A DNA stretch of 64,000 nt from Grifola frondosa. Taxonomy: Eukaryota; Basidiomycota; Agaricomycetes; Polyporales; Grifolaceae. The notes beneath the pieces were generated by a model that made no database searches, was not told where the DNA came from, and saw only the letters and a program-made list of their open reading frames with translations. This document shows, piece after piece, positions 24,678 to 36,156 of this stretch. The translations under genes were made by a program, and so were the position numbers. The first letter of the stretch is position 1, and the number at the start of each line of letters is the position of its first letter. The DNA is taken from the NCBI GenBank assembly GCA_001683735.1, contig LUGG01000029.1, positions 310,001-374,000 of the forward strand, written 5' to 3'.

Positions 24678-27008
24678 CCTGAAAATGAAAGCGGGTGAAT
24701 TAGTGTCAGCTGTAGCGAGAATCCCTGCGAAGCGATAGCAAAAAGAGAGTGGGAGACGAAGAGAGTGGAAGGGGATGGTGGTAGGGAGAGGAGAAATGGT
24801 TGGAAGATACCTGAGGCGAGGGTCATAAACGCCTCAGGTGGGGGAGGCGACTGGCCGACAACCGGCCGGCGGCATCTTGTCAAGGAACAAGCTCATACCA
24901 TCAATCAACGTTCTACCGCCCAACAACGTTGTGATCCTCCGCGGGCCAAGGTTCTTCTTTGAATACCGTAAAGAACACAGTCGACTGCCCACACAGCTGA
25001 CGGTGCACCTGATATTTTATGATAACTGATGATAATATCATGATATGGTATATTTGGTACGCACGGCGCACGCGAGCGGCCTGAGGAATGAGAACGGCCA
25101 GCGCCGTCCAGCGCCCAATGAGAGTCGGCGTATCGGCAAAGAGGCAATTTACGTCGGGCGCCCAAGTAACAACCCGAGGCCAATCACGGTTGTGGCCGGG
25201 GGCAGCGCGGGATACTCCGATATGGCAGTGCCCTGAATGATGCAAGAATAGACTTGGAGACACGGACGGTTCTATGTCCGTTCCGCCAATGGCAACACAC
25301 CAGGGCACAGTACCCCGCCACCTCCCACATCCGGACAATCTCGGACTGCCATCGCACGCCGCACTACAAATCAGGAATATCCCGCACTCAAATGTCTCTA
25401 CAGCGAGAGAACAGCTCTGTATGACCCTCGACGCCCGTTCCCTTCCGTGCAACGCTTCCTTAAGCTTACGGTGAATCATCATTCTGTGCTTCTTAAACAC
25501 TAACATCGCATCGCTAGTTGCCCTGAGCGCTCCGGGGAAGCTCGGTCGCAAGTGACTATCCGCGATGTTGTTGCCTCAATAAAGCGGAGTGCGACGGCAT
25601 GACTAATTTGTAGGCCAGCCACAAGCGTGCGCAACTTGAAGAAGGAAACGAACAGCATATGAGTACGCGAACCGCGGAGTGGTCGTCGGGTTTAGTGGCG
25701 AGAACTTTCAGTGTCCTTGATAACGCAGGCCCGACAAGGATTCTGCAGGATGAGGACTCGTAGTTCTCTTCCAGTTGCGGCTAAGATCCTATCATGACCA
25801 AGATGTAGGAGAAGACGGGGCACAAAGACCACGCTATGCATGAACGATGCTAATGACACCGTGGCCTTTGTGAAAGTAGAATGGAGAAGAAGGAGATTGG
25901 CTAGAAAGCTAGTAGTTTGAGTGGGGCGATACGAAAAGTAGAATTTGGCCACATATGGCAGGTAGCAACAAGCGCCCATTTTGATTCCATGCCACATCTT
26001 CACAACTCTAACGATTCTACATCCGCTGTTACATCCGCTGCTTGCGCCATAAGAGAAGCGTCAAGCCACGGTGTCTCGTTCAATTATGAGGATATTTCGT
26101 CAGTCCTACACCCGAGAGGAATTCAGCACATCGAGCTTTACACTGATCCGACTTGGATCTGACCATTGGCAGATATCCCCGAATTTACGTGCATGAGCTA
26201 GTCTGAGCTGCTCCTCTCTATAAAGTCAAGGCTATGTCGCTAGAGACCATAGAAAATTGTACCGCTTATTACCCAACGCATGACTATCAGAAGAAGGTGG
26301 GACGCCATCTTTCTGAACCACAGTTGGCAAAAACCTAAGGGTGCAAAAGAAGTTGAGTGTAATTTACTCCGCATGCTCCGTTTCCTTCTTATCTCGTCCG
26401 AATCATTGAACGTCGCTCTCACAGGGTGTTTTGTACATATATATCACGTGCAAGTGAAACAACTTCAATTTCTTGGCATTGATGCGCTCGCAACAAGCGT
26501 CCTTGGCAAGACTCTCTGCCTCAATCCAGTGCGCGGCACAGCGTTCTCTTTCATTGCTTTCTTCCAGCTGACGACCCTCTTCTCAGCTTATTCTCGCTTG
26601 ATTTTACGCAGCATTTTTGTGCAAGCTACAAAGTCGCCGTAGTTGGATAATCAGGACCGCCCCGGTAGGATTCTCGCAGTGGCGGATATTTGTACTTATA
26701 TAATCCGAGATGCGGTGCTAGTTTGCACTGGATGGTGCCCTGAGATATTTCTTCCACACCGCGCAGCGCGGTAGGTATGGTCATCGACTAGGGACAATTG
26801 TTGTGCAACACCACTGACAACTTTAACCCACATCAGAAACAGAGCCCAAGTTCAAGAGCTGTCCCCGCTCACACCGCCCGATACATAATAGCGCCTTTGA
26901 TCCTGATGTATAAGAACAATGCTGCCTCCGCCCTGAGATGCACATCGATCCCTTTTATTGGTTTTCTTCTTGCCGTTTGCCCTCCTCGCGGGCGGTTATT
27001 AGTTCAAG
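24678..27008. other. Long intergenic region between glyoxal oxidase copy 2 and fungalysin
   Basis: About 2.3 kb separating divergent genes, so it holds both promoters. The 5' side of copy 2 (to about 24840) is pyrimidine-rich on the minus strand and includes a probable untranslated intron. A 212-codon minus-strand frame at 24913-25551 has no recognisable domain and I do not call it. The frame at 26280-26642 (120 codons) is likewise unrecognised. A CACGTG motif lies near 26445. Confidence 0.4.
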
Positions 27009-29244
27009 ATGCTCTCCTTCAACAAGTTGTTCGCGTCCGTTTTCCTCTCGTTGCTTTACATATCTTCAGTAAATGCCATCCCATTCTCGGCGGAGTCGAG
27101 GCACTCGACGCACGGATCTCGTATAATCGGACGGGGCACCAAGAAGGACCACTACCATCCCAAGTCCTCATATGAGGTGCGTCTTCCTTTTCATTTCAGA
27201 CCATAATCTAAAATATTGTCTGTCTCAGACGTTTGGGGACGGTATCGACCATCCTCTGTCCAAACGCGCCGACGCTTCTATGGAAGACTCCGCCGTCGCC
27301 TTCATGCAGGCACACGCGGGCATCAGCGCGGACTTCGTGCACATGCATGCCTCATTCAGCGGCCAGACGGCCAGCCACGTCTACGTCAAGCAACGCGTGA
27401 ACGGCATTCCCATCGCCAACGCCGTTGCCAACGTTGCGTTCAACAACAAGAACAAGGTCGTCGCCTACGGCTCCTCTTTCATCGACGCTTGTAAGCGAGT
27501 TATTTTCTTGGTGCTATTATCATTACCGACATGGCTTCTAGCCAAGGTTCCCTCCGCCATGCCCTCGGTCGATGTCAAAGATGCGATCTCTGTTGCGGAA
27601 TCCGCTCTTCTTGGCAAGCACGATAAAAGGAAGCACCCGGCTCCTTCTCTGGAATACTACGCCAAGGACGATGGTTCCGTTGCCCTTACCTATGTTCTCC
27701 AGGTGCGGAACCGGAGAATGGGCACCTGGTACGAGGCATTCGTGGGCGCACATTCCGGGGAACTCGTGTCTATAACCGACTTCGTCAGCGATGCTTCCGT
27801 AAGTTTGCACGATATGAACGCTATTTACAAGAATCTTAACGGCGCTCGATAGTATCGTGCCCTCCCGATCATGGAGGAAACCCTGCTTGACGGATTTGAT
27901 ATTTTGACTGATCCTCAAGATCTCAACTCATCGCCCGAAGGCTGGCACAACGATGGCCAGACGTCTACCATCACTACCGCGTACGTTACAGTATCGTATC
28001 GCATTCATTGTGTTCTAACGGAGAGTCAGCGGGAACAATGTGATCGCCTACAAGGGCACGTCCGACACCACTGGGCGCACGACGTCGCAGTCGAGCCCCG
28101 GGCTGAACTTCCAGTACACCCAAAATCCGGACATCACGCCTGCGGCCCCCAGCAACGTCAACGCCGCACGCGTGAACGTGTTCTACGTCGTCAACACCAT
28201 CCACGACATTACGTACAAGTACGGGTTCACCGAGGATGCGTTCAACTTCCAGAATAATAACTTCGGCATCGGGGGGCTGGGCAACGATCGCGTGACGGCG
28301 TCTGTACAAGATTCTTCTTGTGTGAACAACGCCTGTGGGTTTCACACCCGGCCGAGCCTACACGCATACTGATTTATTGGTCGGTGATCAGTCTTCCAGA
28401 CTCCGCCCGATGGACAGAATGGACACATGACCATGTGCTTGTTCACTGTGACAAGCCCGAGTCGGGATGGTGCTCTCGAGAACGATATTGTCTCGCACGA
28501 AATGACACACGGTGTCACTAACAGGATGACAGGTGGCGGCACAGGTATGGCCACTTCCTCATGCTACGAGCCTGGGCTAATTTATCCCCAATGTAGGGCG
28601 TTGCCTGCAGACCACAGAATCCGGCGGTCTTGGAGAGGGATGGTCGGACGCGATGGCAAAGTGCATATATAATTTGCATAAATCAAGGGTGATGAGCGCT
28701 AATATATTCACAGTTGGCTCGAGCAGACCGACGGCACCGTTCGCGATTTCGTTCTCGGCCAGTATATCGTAAACAGCGCGGCCGGGATCCGCTCGCATCC
28801 TTACTCGACGTCGGCCCAGGTAAACCCCCTGCGATATTCGTCCGTCGCGCACCTGCAGGAGCCGCACGCCATCGGCGAAGTATGGGCTAACATGCTCCAC
28901 GTTGTCTATGCCGCCCTCGTTGGGCAGCTTGGGTACTCGCCGACTGCACGCACCGATCCCACGTGAGTTCCTAAATTGCGTCCATGTCGACATCCTAGGC
29001 TGACGAGACAACTCGCAGCGGCTCCGAGGGTAACGTTGTTTTCTTGCATCTCTTCCTAGACGCCTTGCCCCTTCAGCACTGCAACCCCACGTTCACCACT
29101 GCCCGCGACGCTTGGATACAGGCGGATGCGAACCGTTATGGCGGTGCGAATAGGTGTACGTTGTGGAGGGCATTCGCTAGTCGTGGACTCGGAGTGAATG
29201 CGAAGGGCTTTGTTGACGATGTCACGATACCCAGCGACTGTTGA
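27009..29244 (+). CDS. Fungalysin, secreted M36 metalloprotease
   Basis: Secreted zinc metalloprotease of family M36, made as a prepro-enzyme. ATG 27009 gives a signal peptide (LFASVFLSLLYISSVNA). The propeptide carries an FTP-type segment (HMHASFSGQTASHVYVKQR, VNGIPIANAVANVAFN). The catalytic domain has NVFYVVNTIHDITYKYG, the zinc-binding HEMTHG and the third-ligand region ESGGLGEGWSDAMA. The C-terminal part includes GEVWANMLHVVYAAL and ends DDVTIPSDC. About eight short introns are needed. One near 28334-28390 (GTGGGTTTC to GATCAG) skips an apparent stop and restores the PPDGQ motif; others precede RCLQTTE and WLEQTDG. Spliced this way the frame is clean. The gene is convergent with the GH10 xylanase. 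Confidence 0.9.
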
Positions 29245-29434
29245 TTGGCGTCCGTGCGAACTTCATGTATTTTTTTAGCTTTTCATCATGTCGCTGTCGA
29301 ATTTATTGTCAACTGTTGGTGAAAGAATATTTGTTCTTTATATTATCAATTCATTGAAGCAGAACGGAGGGTCATGAATAAAGAACAAAGGCGTCAAATT
29401 ACAATGTGAAGCCAGGACATCGTCTAATCCCTTG

Positions 29435-30973
29435 TTAGAATCCCGCAACTATACCGTCGAAAGCGGGCTTCTTGACGAGATTCTGGGTCAAATTTAGGCG
29501 ATATGAATTTATGGTGAAGTCTGGGACAAGGTATCGAAAATATATCACTCACCGCGTCCCATGGACATGCAGCACCCTGGCCAGGGAAGGCTCCGGGCAC
29601 CCAAGAAAACTGCAGAACCTTGTCAGTCAGACACCACATCGCAGGTTCTACAAGAACGTACCTTGTCCGTGAAGTCCCAGATTGTGATGCCGACGCATCC
29701 CTCCACAGCCTGACAAGCAGTAATGACGGTCTGATAATCATTCTTCTGCTGCTCGAGCAGAGCCGCTGTCTCAGGAAGCGTCATACGGACGTCCAATTCT
29801 GTGATCGCAACTTCGATTCCAAGCGCAATGAACTCCTCCATGTTCTGCTGCAAGGTAGACGGGACCTCGCCGACAATAAAATGAGATTCGAAGCCGACGC
29901 CATCGATGGGGACGCCTTGGGACTTGAGAGAGGTGACGAGGTTCTTCATCGCAGTAGCTTTCACGCCTTTGTGATGTCGGAGTTTGTATCAGAGCGGACG
30001 AAAGTAAACGGAGAACGCACCTGTGCCTTCGATGTTGAAATCATTGATGTAGAGCTTTGCATTGGGGTCCGCGGCTCGGGCAGCCTCGAGAGCAATGTTG
30101 ATGTAATTTGTTCCGAGCGTATCGAAGAAGACATCAGAAGTGAAGGTACCGTCATCGTTGAACGGCTCTTAAGTGCCCGTTCAGATTAATAAAGAGTTTA
30201 ACAAATATTATGCGGCTTCACCGTTTACAACATCCCAGCTGTCTGTAACATATTAAAATCAGCGCGTCAGCGTTTTATCGAAGAATTATTGGAAAATAGA
30301 ATGTGAGCGCACAGCTATATCGATGAGAGTCACTGTCAGATTCAAGTTATCACATATAGAACAATCTGTACTTACACTTGGCCTTTGTAATGTCCAACAA
30401 CGGTGCCGCAATGGTTTTGCACAATGGATGTTAATTCTGCGGCGTTGAAATTTCCGGCTGTGACCCAGGCTGGTAATTGCTGATCCCACACGCAATTATG
30501 TCCTAGGTGGCTTGAATTCAGGAGTTATTTACAGAGTTATGCTAGCGATCGTGTCACCTCTGAGCAACCGGCCATTATTCGTTGCCAGTTCAGCGATTTG
30601 GTCGCCTTGCGCGAAGGTAAATACGCCCTGTTCAGGCTCGGTCGCGTCCTAACCATATGCTGTCAGCGAAAGAAAACCCAAAAGCGCCTCTTTGATGGCG
30701 GAGGCGACGTACCCATTTCATGCTATTAGCCGCAGTGATTTGTCCGAACTGCTCATTGTCGTTCAAGATTGCGACGTAGGCAGTGTCCGTGAGCTCCGGA
30801 TTATCAGTCGCCGTGCCGAAGTACAACTTGCCGGCGGCTTGCGCCACCGCATTCAATCCAGCAACAGTAGAGGTGGAGCCTGGAAGGCCAGCAGAGCTTG
30901 AGGGAGTCGCAGGCACTGAAGCGGCGAGGGGAAGAAAGAAGACAAGCGTAGCCATGGACACTGGAACCTTCAT
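29435..30973 (-). CDS. GH10 endo-1,4-beta-xylanase, secreted
   Basis: Secreted family-10 glycoside hydrolase cleaving xylan backbones. ATG 30973 begins MKVPVSMATLVFFLPLAA, a signal peptide, followed by a short Ser/Thr linker and GLNAVAQAAGKLYFGTATDN, the usual GH10 start. Motifs in order: NSMKWDATEP, GHNCVWDQQLPAW, SWDVVNEPFNDDG (acid/base Glu), YINDFNIEG, VGFESHFIVG, ITELDVRM (nucleophile Glu), ITIWDFTDKFSW and the C-terminal KKPAFDGIVAGF. Several short GT-AG introns separate them, one falling inside the acid/base motif (VVN|E). No cellulose-binding module is present. The frame is clean. The 3' end lies 190 bases from the convergent fungalysin gene. Confidence 0.92.
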
Positions 30974-32290
30974 GATGGTCAAGCAATCGAATAACAACCA
31001 GGACGTACGCGAGTTATATGTGTATGTCCTGCGAATAACTCGCGGCACCGCGCGAAACTCATCGCCAAGCTATTGGAGATACTTGGAGACAGTTGTCACA
31101 CCGGTATCAATGAGACTGCGCAAGGACCATCACAACGGATTCCTGGACCACGTTGCAAAGATTTATACGCCAGCGCCAGGAATGGGGAAGAAAGGAACTC
31201 CGTCGGCCAATGATTGTACGGACATAATGGACGCGTGCTCGGGACTATATTCTCGTGATCCTTGAGGTTGTCAACGGCCCGCAAGCGCTTCAGAGGTATC
31301 AAGGATCGTCAATAGCAGAGTCGTGTTTCAACACCGTATACCCATGATGCTCCCAGCGGAGCCCATCACAAGACCGAACCACCAGCCACAAGTCCCGAGG
31401 CAATAATAAGCCTGAGCAAGGGCCTCTAGATAATGTGGGATATCCCGCAGTCAGGCCGTTCAGTAGGTCATGAGTTCCACTCACTGCCTTCATCCAATCG
31501 TCAATCGCAATAGTTACTCTCAGAGATGACACGTTGCTGGCATTGCGTTTGAATTCTGGGGATATCATTGCTTGCTTCATAACGTATGCGCGTCGTGCAG
31601 GAGACCATTCAACACCCTTCGGCGTGAGTACATTTGTTCATGTCGACAGAGCGCATAGCTGCTGTGTGCATGATGGAGAGGACATGGGTTCGGATGAACC
31701 GAAAACCTGAGAGACAAGTAGAGGTAAAATTAGCGATACTCGGTAATAGAGGGACTCGACAGACCTAAAATAAAATCCACGGGAGTACTGCGCAGGCACA
31801 TCACTCTACAGGGAATAAGTGATCAAATGCGGCCTATAACCAGGGCGACATGTAACACATAGAGTCTCACGGATCGCTGAACATGTATGGCGAAGATGGA
31901 GTTGGGTGGCATTGAAAGGAACGGCACGCAGAAAGGATAGTCTCCACACCACAGAGAAGTCGAAGTTCTTCATTCCATAAATAAATCAACCACTTATTCC
32001 GAGACACCTGAAAACCACTACATCCAAGTAACGCTTGTGGTGCGGTGTGAGATAAGACGTACGAAGAACCAAATTGAATAACAAAAGAGAGCCGTGCCAT
32101 TCCAGCTCTCTAAGGTTTGCTTTTAGACATCGAGGAAAGGTCAGGAAGGCATGGCAACAACGTAGTAACTTCTCCATTTGATGATATCACTGGAAATATG
32201 GCTGCAAAGGTGGGACGTTGAAGAATATATGTTCGAATGTCAGTACTACTCCCCATCTGTTTGCTTAAACACAGTGTCATTTTTACGAAA
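30974..32290. other. Intergenic, no gene recognised
   Basis: About 1.3 kb upstream of the xylanase and downstream of TEN1. Minus-strand frames at 31299-31580 and 31867-32100 (77-93 codons) show no family resemblance. The xylanase promoter must lie just right of 30973. Confidence 0.35.
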
Positions 32291-32796
32291 TCATGCGATT
32301 CCTTCTTCTAAGCACCTGTTCCAAAGAACCAAATCAAGGTCCGGAGCCTCTTGTGCGAGCATAGCGCGTAGAACTAAATAATGGTTCACTTTCGTTGCAC
32401 GCGAGTGGTAGGGTAACGCTGGAACCGGAAGAGGGCTCTGAAATGGCACATTCAATTAGGTTTCAGTCTCAGCATAACAAAAACTTACCGAAGATTGTTC
32501 AAGGTAGCCAAATACCATCACGATGGCGTTGCTTTCCCTGAGCCACCGCATCGATTTGTACGGGTTAAGACAAAGAGACACATCCACTAGAAGGCCATTG
32601 TCTCCATCGTGCAATAGCAGAATGGTCGTATCAAAATCATATGCAAGCAATCTATAAACGAATGCTCAGAGATCAGTGGGCTCATGTCGCTCGCATCATT
32701 GAATTACCTTCCGGCGATCCTCAACTTTCGAGAAACGAGGTCCGTGGTGATTGAGGATAATTTCACGGGAGAAGCATGTTCAACTTGTTGTGGCAT
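32291..32796 (-). CDS. TEN1: TEN1-like OB-fold subunit of the telomeric CST complex
   Basis: TEN1 is the small OB-fold subunit that with STN1 (and CTC1/Cdc13) binds single-stranded telomeric DNA and regulates end replication. Three exons (32796-32708, 32651-32489, 32437-32291) with GT-AG introns of 56 and 51 bases give 399 bases, 132 residues, the usual TEN1 size. The spliced protein reads LVSRKLRIAGRLLAYD (OB strand 1-2), TTILLLHDGDNGLLVDVSLC, NPYKSMRWLRESNAIVMVFG and YLEQSSSPLPVPALPY, then a helix with HYLVLRAMLAQEAPDLDLVL and W-N-R. This order matches fungal TEN1. Each exon is too short to stand out alone, so the gene is easily missed. The start MPQQVEHAS is the first ATG in the exon. The frame is clean. 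Confidence 0.75.
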
Positions 32797-33885
32797 CGCA
32801 GCTCAGAATATTCCATACTGTTAATGATGAGGTTTGGTTAGGACATTCAAGCCTGCACCGAGTCTCGCAACGGAAGGTGACCACGTGGAAATTTCCAAAT
32901 ACGGTCTTGGTGGGACGTGCAAAGCCAGGAGTTTCTCTGTCGCGTTCATCATGGTGTGTTCTTTCTGTTTCGACCGGATGTATCGTTACAGCCTCGTTGA
33001 CATACTGCATAGCTCATCTTCTCTGTATTCAAGACCCTAACAGACCAGAGGGTTACTGTCGAGCTCAAAAATGACTTGTCAATCACGGGAGTGTTGAAGT
33101 CAGTCGACCAGTGAGTAACATTGATCTCCATCTCAACATTGACCATTTTACGACTATCTCGCAGCTCATGATTTTCCCGACAGATTCCTGAATATCCGAC
33201 TGGACTCGATCAAAGTCTTGGATGAGGCACGACATCCGCATATGGTGGGCATACTCTGGTGTTACAGGATTGCACATAAGGCTCATGCAGTTGTCGCAAT
33301 AATGACAGATGGCGGTGAAAAACTGCTTCATCCGCGGATCGGTTGTTCGGTACGTCCAACTTCCTGCTGAGCATGTTGATACGCAATTGTTGGAGGACGC
33401 TACAAGACGAGGTGCGTGCTTTCTCACCTCAATCGTAATTCTGCTGTTAATATGCGATATTCGGATACAGAGGCTGCAGCCCAAGTCAAGCGATGAAGCT
33501 TGAACTGGCGGATGGTAGCCACATTGACCGCACAGGAAGCGCGGACGGTGTGGACCTTGTACTACGTATTGTAGGGCGGTTGTATGTTATCCAAGTCTCG
33601 GTTAAAATAATGTCACGCATTTCAGAGAATTCTGCACCTCATGCCAGCGATATGCTGGTTTCGACTTCGAACGGATGCAATGTTCGAAACCGTCCCATTA
33701 TTCAGAATGCGAAACATGTGGGCGCTTATCATGACATGAGTATGTAAACCCGTTCTCATCCCGCATCCCTCCAAACTTAATCATCATGTAACCAGGTTTG
33801 TACAGATTGATAATATGTCTACCCGGCCTAGACAGCAGTGTGCTCGTCTCTCTCCCCTCCCCCCTTGCGGGCGGACTTGGAACTA
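32797..33885. other. Region upstream of TEN1 with a possible Cys-rich frame
   Basis: About 1.1 kb. The minus strand at 33083-33484 has an open frame of 133 codons with clustered cysteines (CHYCDNCMSLMC) and a helix-like segment (RVQSDIQESVGKIMSC). A second minus frame at 32949-33146 overlaps it. They could be exons of an unrecognised minus-strand gene, but I cannot join them reliably and the plus strand is also partly open. The right end holds the promoter of the membrane-protein gene at 33886. Confidence 0.3.
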
Positions 33886-34955
33886 ATGACATTCAATATC
33901 TTCACCCTTCTTTTCTTCCACGCCCTATCTTTCAGCATTGTCGCTCATGCCTTGCAGAATTTTACTGTTGACGATACGAACACTACCGCAATAATTTATA
34001 ACCCCCAGACTTGCGCAGGCAACAATGCCACAGAAGAGTGGAGAAAGGAAAGCACACCTGGGGTCACTAATGAGACGCTGTCTTGGTGTAACGAGATAGG
34101 CGCAACAGTCACATTTATATTCACCGGTGCGTATACCGCTTGAACCAAACCTCGTGTGGTGCTTGGATCGAAACAATTTTTTTCACAGGCGTTGCGGTGT
34201 GGATCAACTCCCCGCTATGGCCGTATTCTATGACTTTCCAAGCGACTTTATATTCGAACAGAACTACGCTGATGAGCGTTCAAGACCCTACCGCAGCATA
34301 TGAATTCAACGGCGGCTTCACCGTATCTTCCCAACCCATTTGGGGAGCCACCAACCTCACCAACGCGCCGCATAACCTGACGTTGCACGATGCCAATAGC
34401 GATGGAGGATATCACGACCCCAATGTCTATGGCTTTACGTGAATGTCTTGCTCTTGTATCGCGCACCGTTGACGACGTGACGCATTTAGATACACCGCCA
34501 CACAGCCTGGCGACGAGACTAAGTTCTCGTCTTCCTCTCCGCCCGATTCTACAACGACAGAGGACACCGCGTCTCATTCCTTGCCATCAAGGAGGCTAGC
34601 GATTATCTTGGCTAGCGTGATTGGCGGCATCAGTGCAATCGTTGTCGCGTTCCTTCTATGGTTCTTTGGCTTCCGCAAGAGGTCTGATGGCTACATGCGA
34701 GGCGCATTATTCGATGGAGACGTGGGTGGCGTGCCGTCCCCGAAATTATTCCCATACATAGCCACACCATCTACGGATTCTCATGCCGAGACTTCACTCT
34801 CGGCTACAGCGGAGGCACAAATCTCGCACTCTGACGACGCGTCTGCTACGCAGGACGTCTATACCTTCCCCAGAGCTGGTCCTAGTGCTGTGGACACTCC
34901 TCCGCCAGCATACGCTGATGATGAGCATGCCGAGGTATCCTCGAAGAGGTTTTGA
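33886..34955 (+). CDS. Single-pass membrane protein, family member 1 (intact)
   Basis: I know this only as a lineage-specific basidiomycete family with an extracellular domain and one membrane span; no function is established. Exons 33886-34126, 34189-34438 and 34490-34955 sum to 957 bases (318 residues) in one frame. In order: signal peptide (MTFNIFTLLFFHALSFSIVA), ectodomain opening QNFTVDDTNTTAIIYNPQTC, GVAVWINSPLWPYSM, several N-glycosylation sites (NLTNAPHNLT), a Ser/Thr-rich stalk, one membrane helix (LASVIGGISAIVVAFLLWFF), a basic stop-transfer (GFRKRSD), and a cytoplasmic tail ending near TPPPAYADD. Introns fall just before GVAVW and just before the stalk, the same places as in the relatives at 49-54 kb. 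It is the only member whose frame is clean. Confidence 0.75.
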
Positions 34956-35161
34956 ATAATGGTGTGAGTCATTATCTTCAATAGCGTTAAGTAGTTGACA
35001 GATGTCCGCAGTCAACTGGGTTGTTAAAACATGAGTTTTCAAATGCCCAGTCACAATTCGGATGCTTCATTCATGCCAACGTCGCAGTTTCATTATCAAT
35101 ATATCTATAACGATGAAAATGAAAATGAATCCTCAACAGCTGGGAGGCCTCCAGCGCTTGG
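34956..35161. other. Short spacer
   Basis: About 200 bases between the membrane-protein stop and the kinase remnant. It contains runs of ATGAAAATGAAAATGAAT-like simple sequence near 35110. Nothing else is seen. Confidence 0.3.
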
Positions 35162-35704
35162 ATGTATCTGATGCCGTCGGCGGGGCGTTCCAATCAGTGT
35201 TGCGAAAGTCTCATGACGAAGCTGTCCTATGTAGTGCAACAGGCGGTCGAAGGAATCATATTCCTACACTCGCACAACGTCACGCAACTCAATATCGAGC
35301 CAAGCAACATCCTTTTCGACTTCGACACGGGAATAGCCACGATCATCGATTTTGGACTGTCGAAGTAGGTGCGGGACGCGAACGACATTATAGATGACCA
35401 TTCTGTCGGGACTGAAGGGTACTTTCCTCCTGAGATCCTCGCGCGGACGCCATTCAGCCCGATTCGGGCGGATTTGTGGTCGTTCGGGCTGATGCTTTAC
35501 GAGCCCGTCGCGGATCTCTCCTCGACTGTACCACAGGGTGACGCAGTGCTCGCCAGCGTAGTGTTGCGCGACAGGGATCCGTGTAGGCGACCGAGTATGA
35601 ACGACATCGTTACTCGGATTCTTAACTTTTTGGACGGTGACAATGAAATCCGGCGTACTGCTCGCCAGAGTGATATCCGTCCGCATCATGATTGTAGATT
35701 ATAA
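35162..35704 (+). pseudogene. Protein kinase domain remnant
   Basis: This is a fragment of a eukaryotic-type protein kinase. From about 35210 it reads LSYVVQQAVEGIIFLHSHNV, QLNIEPSNILFDFDTGIATI, IDFGLSK, then TAG at 35366-35368. In the same frame it continues GTEGYFPPEILARTPFSP, RADLWSFGLML, a segment with RDPCRRPSMNDIV, and a stop at 35704. The DFG and APE-like motifs are present, but the catalytic HRD loop is degraded (QLNIEPSN: the catalytic Asp is replaced). The N-lobe with the ATP-binding lysine is missing. A stop, a lost catalytic residue and a lost N-lobe make it a remnant or pseudokinase fragment. Similar short kinase fragments are common in Agaricomycete genomes. Confidence 0.7.
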
Positions 35705-36156
35705 TCTGGGTCACCGCGAAATGGATGCAGGCTACATTCAAATCGTGACATGGGCCTCCGACTCGTGCCACACAACTCAAAGGGCTTCTTGAATTCTCCG
35801 ATCAATGGTGACTTCAGAAACCCTCTCCTCAGAAATCCAGGAACATGGAAGAAGTGCTGGATCTCACGGATAAAATTACTTAAATTGGAGAGGGAGCGGC
35901 TTTCGATATTCTATCACGACTTCGTGGACTATCACATTACAGTTGAGTCCGGTATTGGCTGGCGGCTGAAGGATGATTGATTCTGAAGGTTAGCCATCGA
36001 TTATACACCTTCATGGCAACGTGACGATTCTACGGCCACAATGGCATCTGTACATATGTAGTGAGCATAAGATGCATCACGTTGACAAGTACATCGGGAC
36101 GTCAACTAGGCCCTCGTTTCCAGAATGTGGACCTCAGACCAGTGTGACAGGTCCTA
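35705..36156. other. Intergenic, no gene recognised
   Basis: About 450 bases between the kinase remnant and the 3' end of the WD40 gene. A 76-codon frame at 35750-35980 has no recognisable features. Confidence 0.35.

Noticed and set aside
24913..25551. 212-codon minus-strand frame upstream of glyoxal oxidase copy 2
   Set aside because: No domain, signal peptide or family resemblance, and it overlaps the probable promoter and 5' untranslated region.
27970..28420. Apparent stops inside the fungalysin gene taken as lesions
   Set aside because: Each is removed by a GT-AG intron of normal length, and splicing restores family motifs (PPDGQ, HEMTHG).
29620..30189. 189-codon plus-strand frame
   Set aside because: It lies entirely opposite the GH10 xylanase exons and runs through its introns; a shadow of the real gene.
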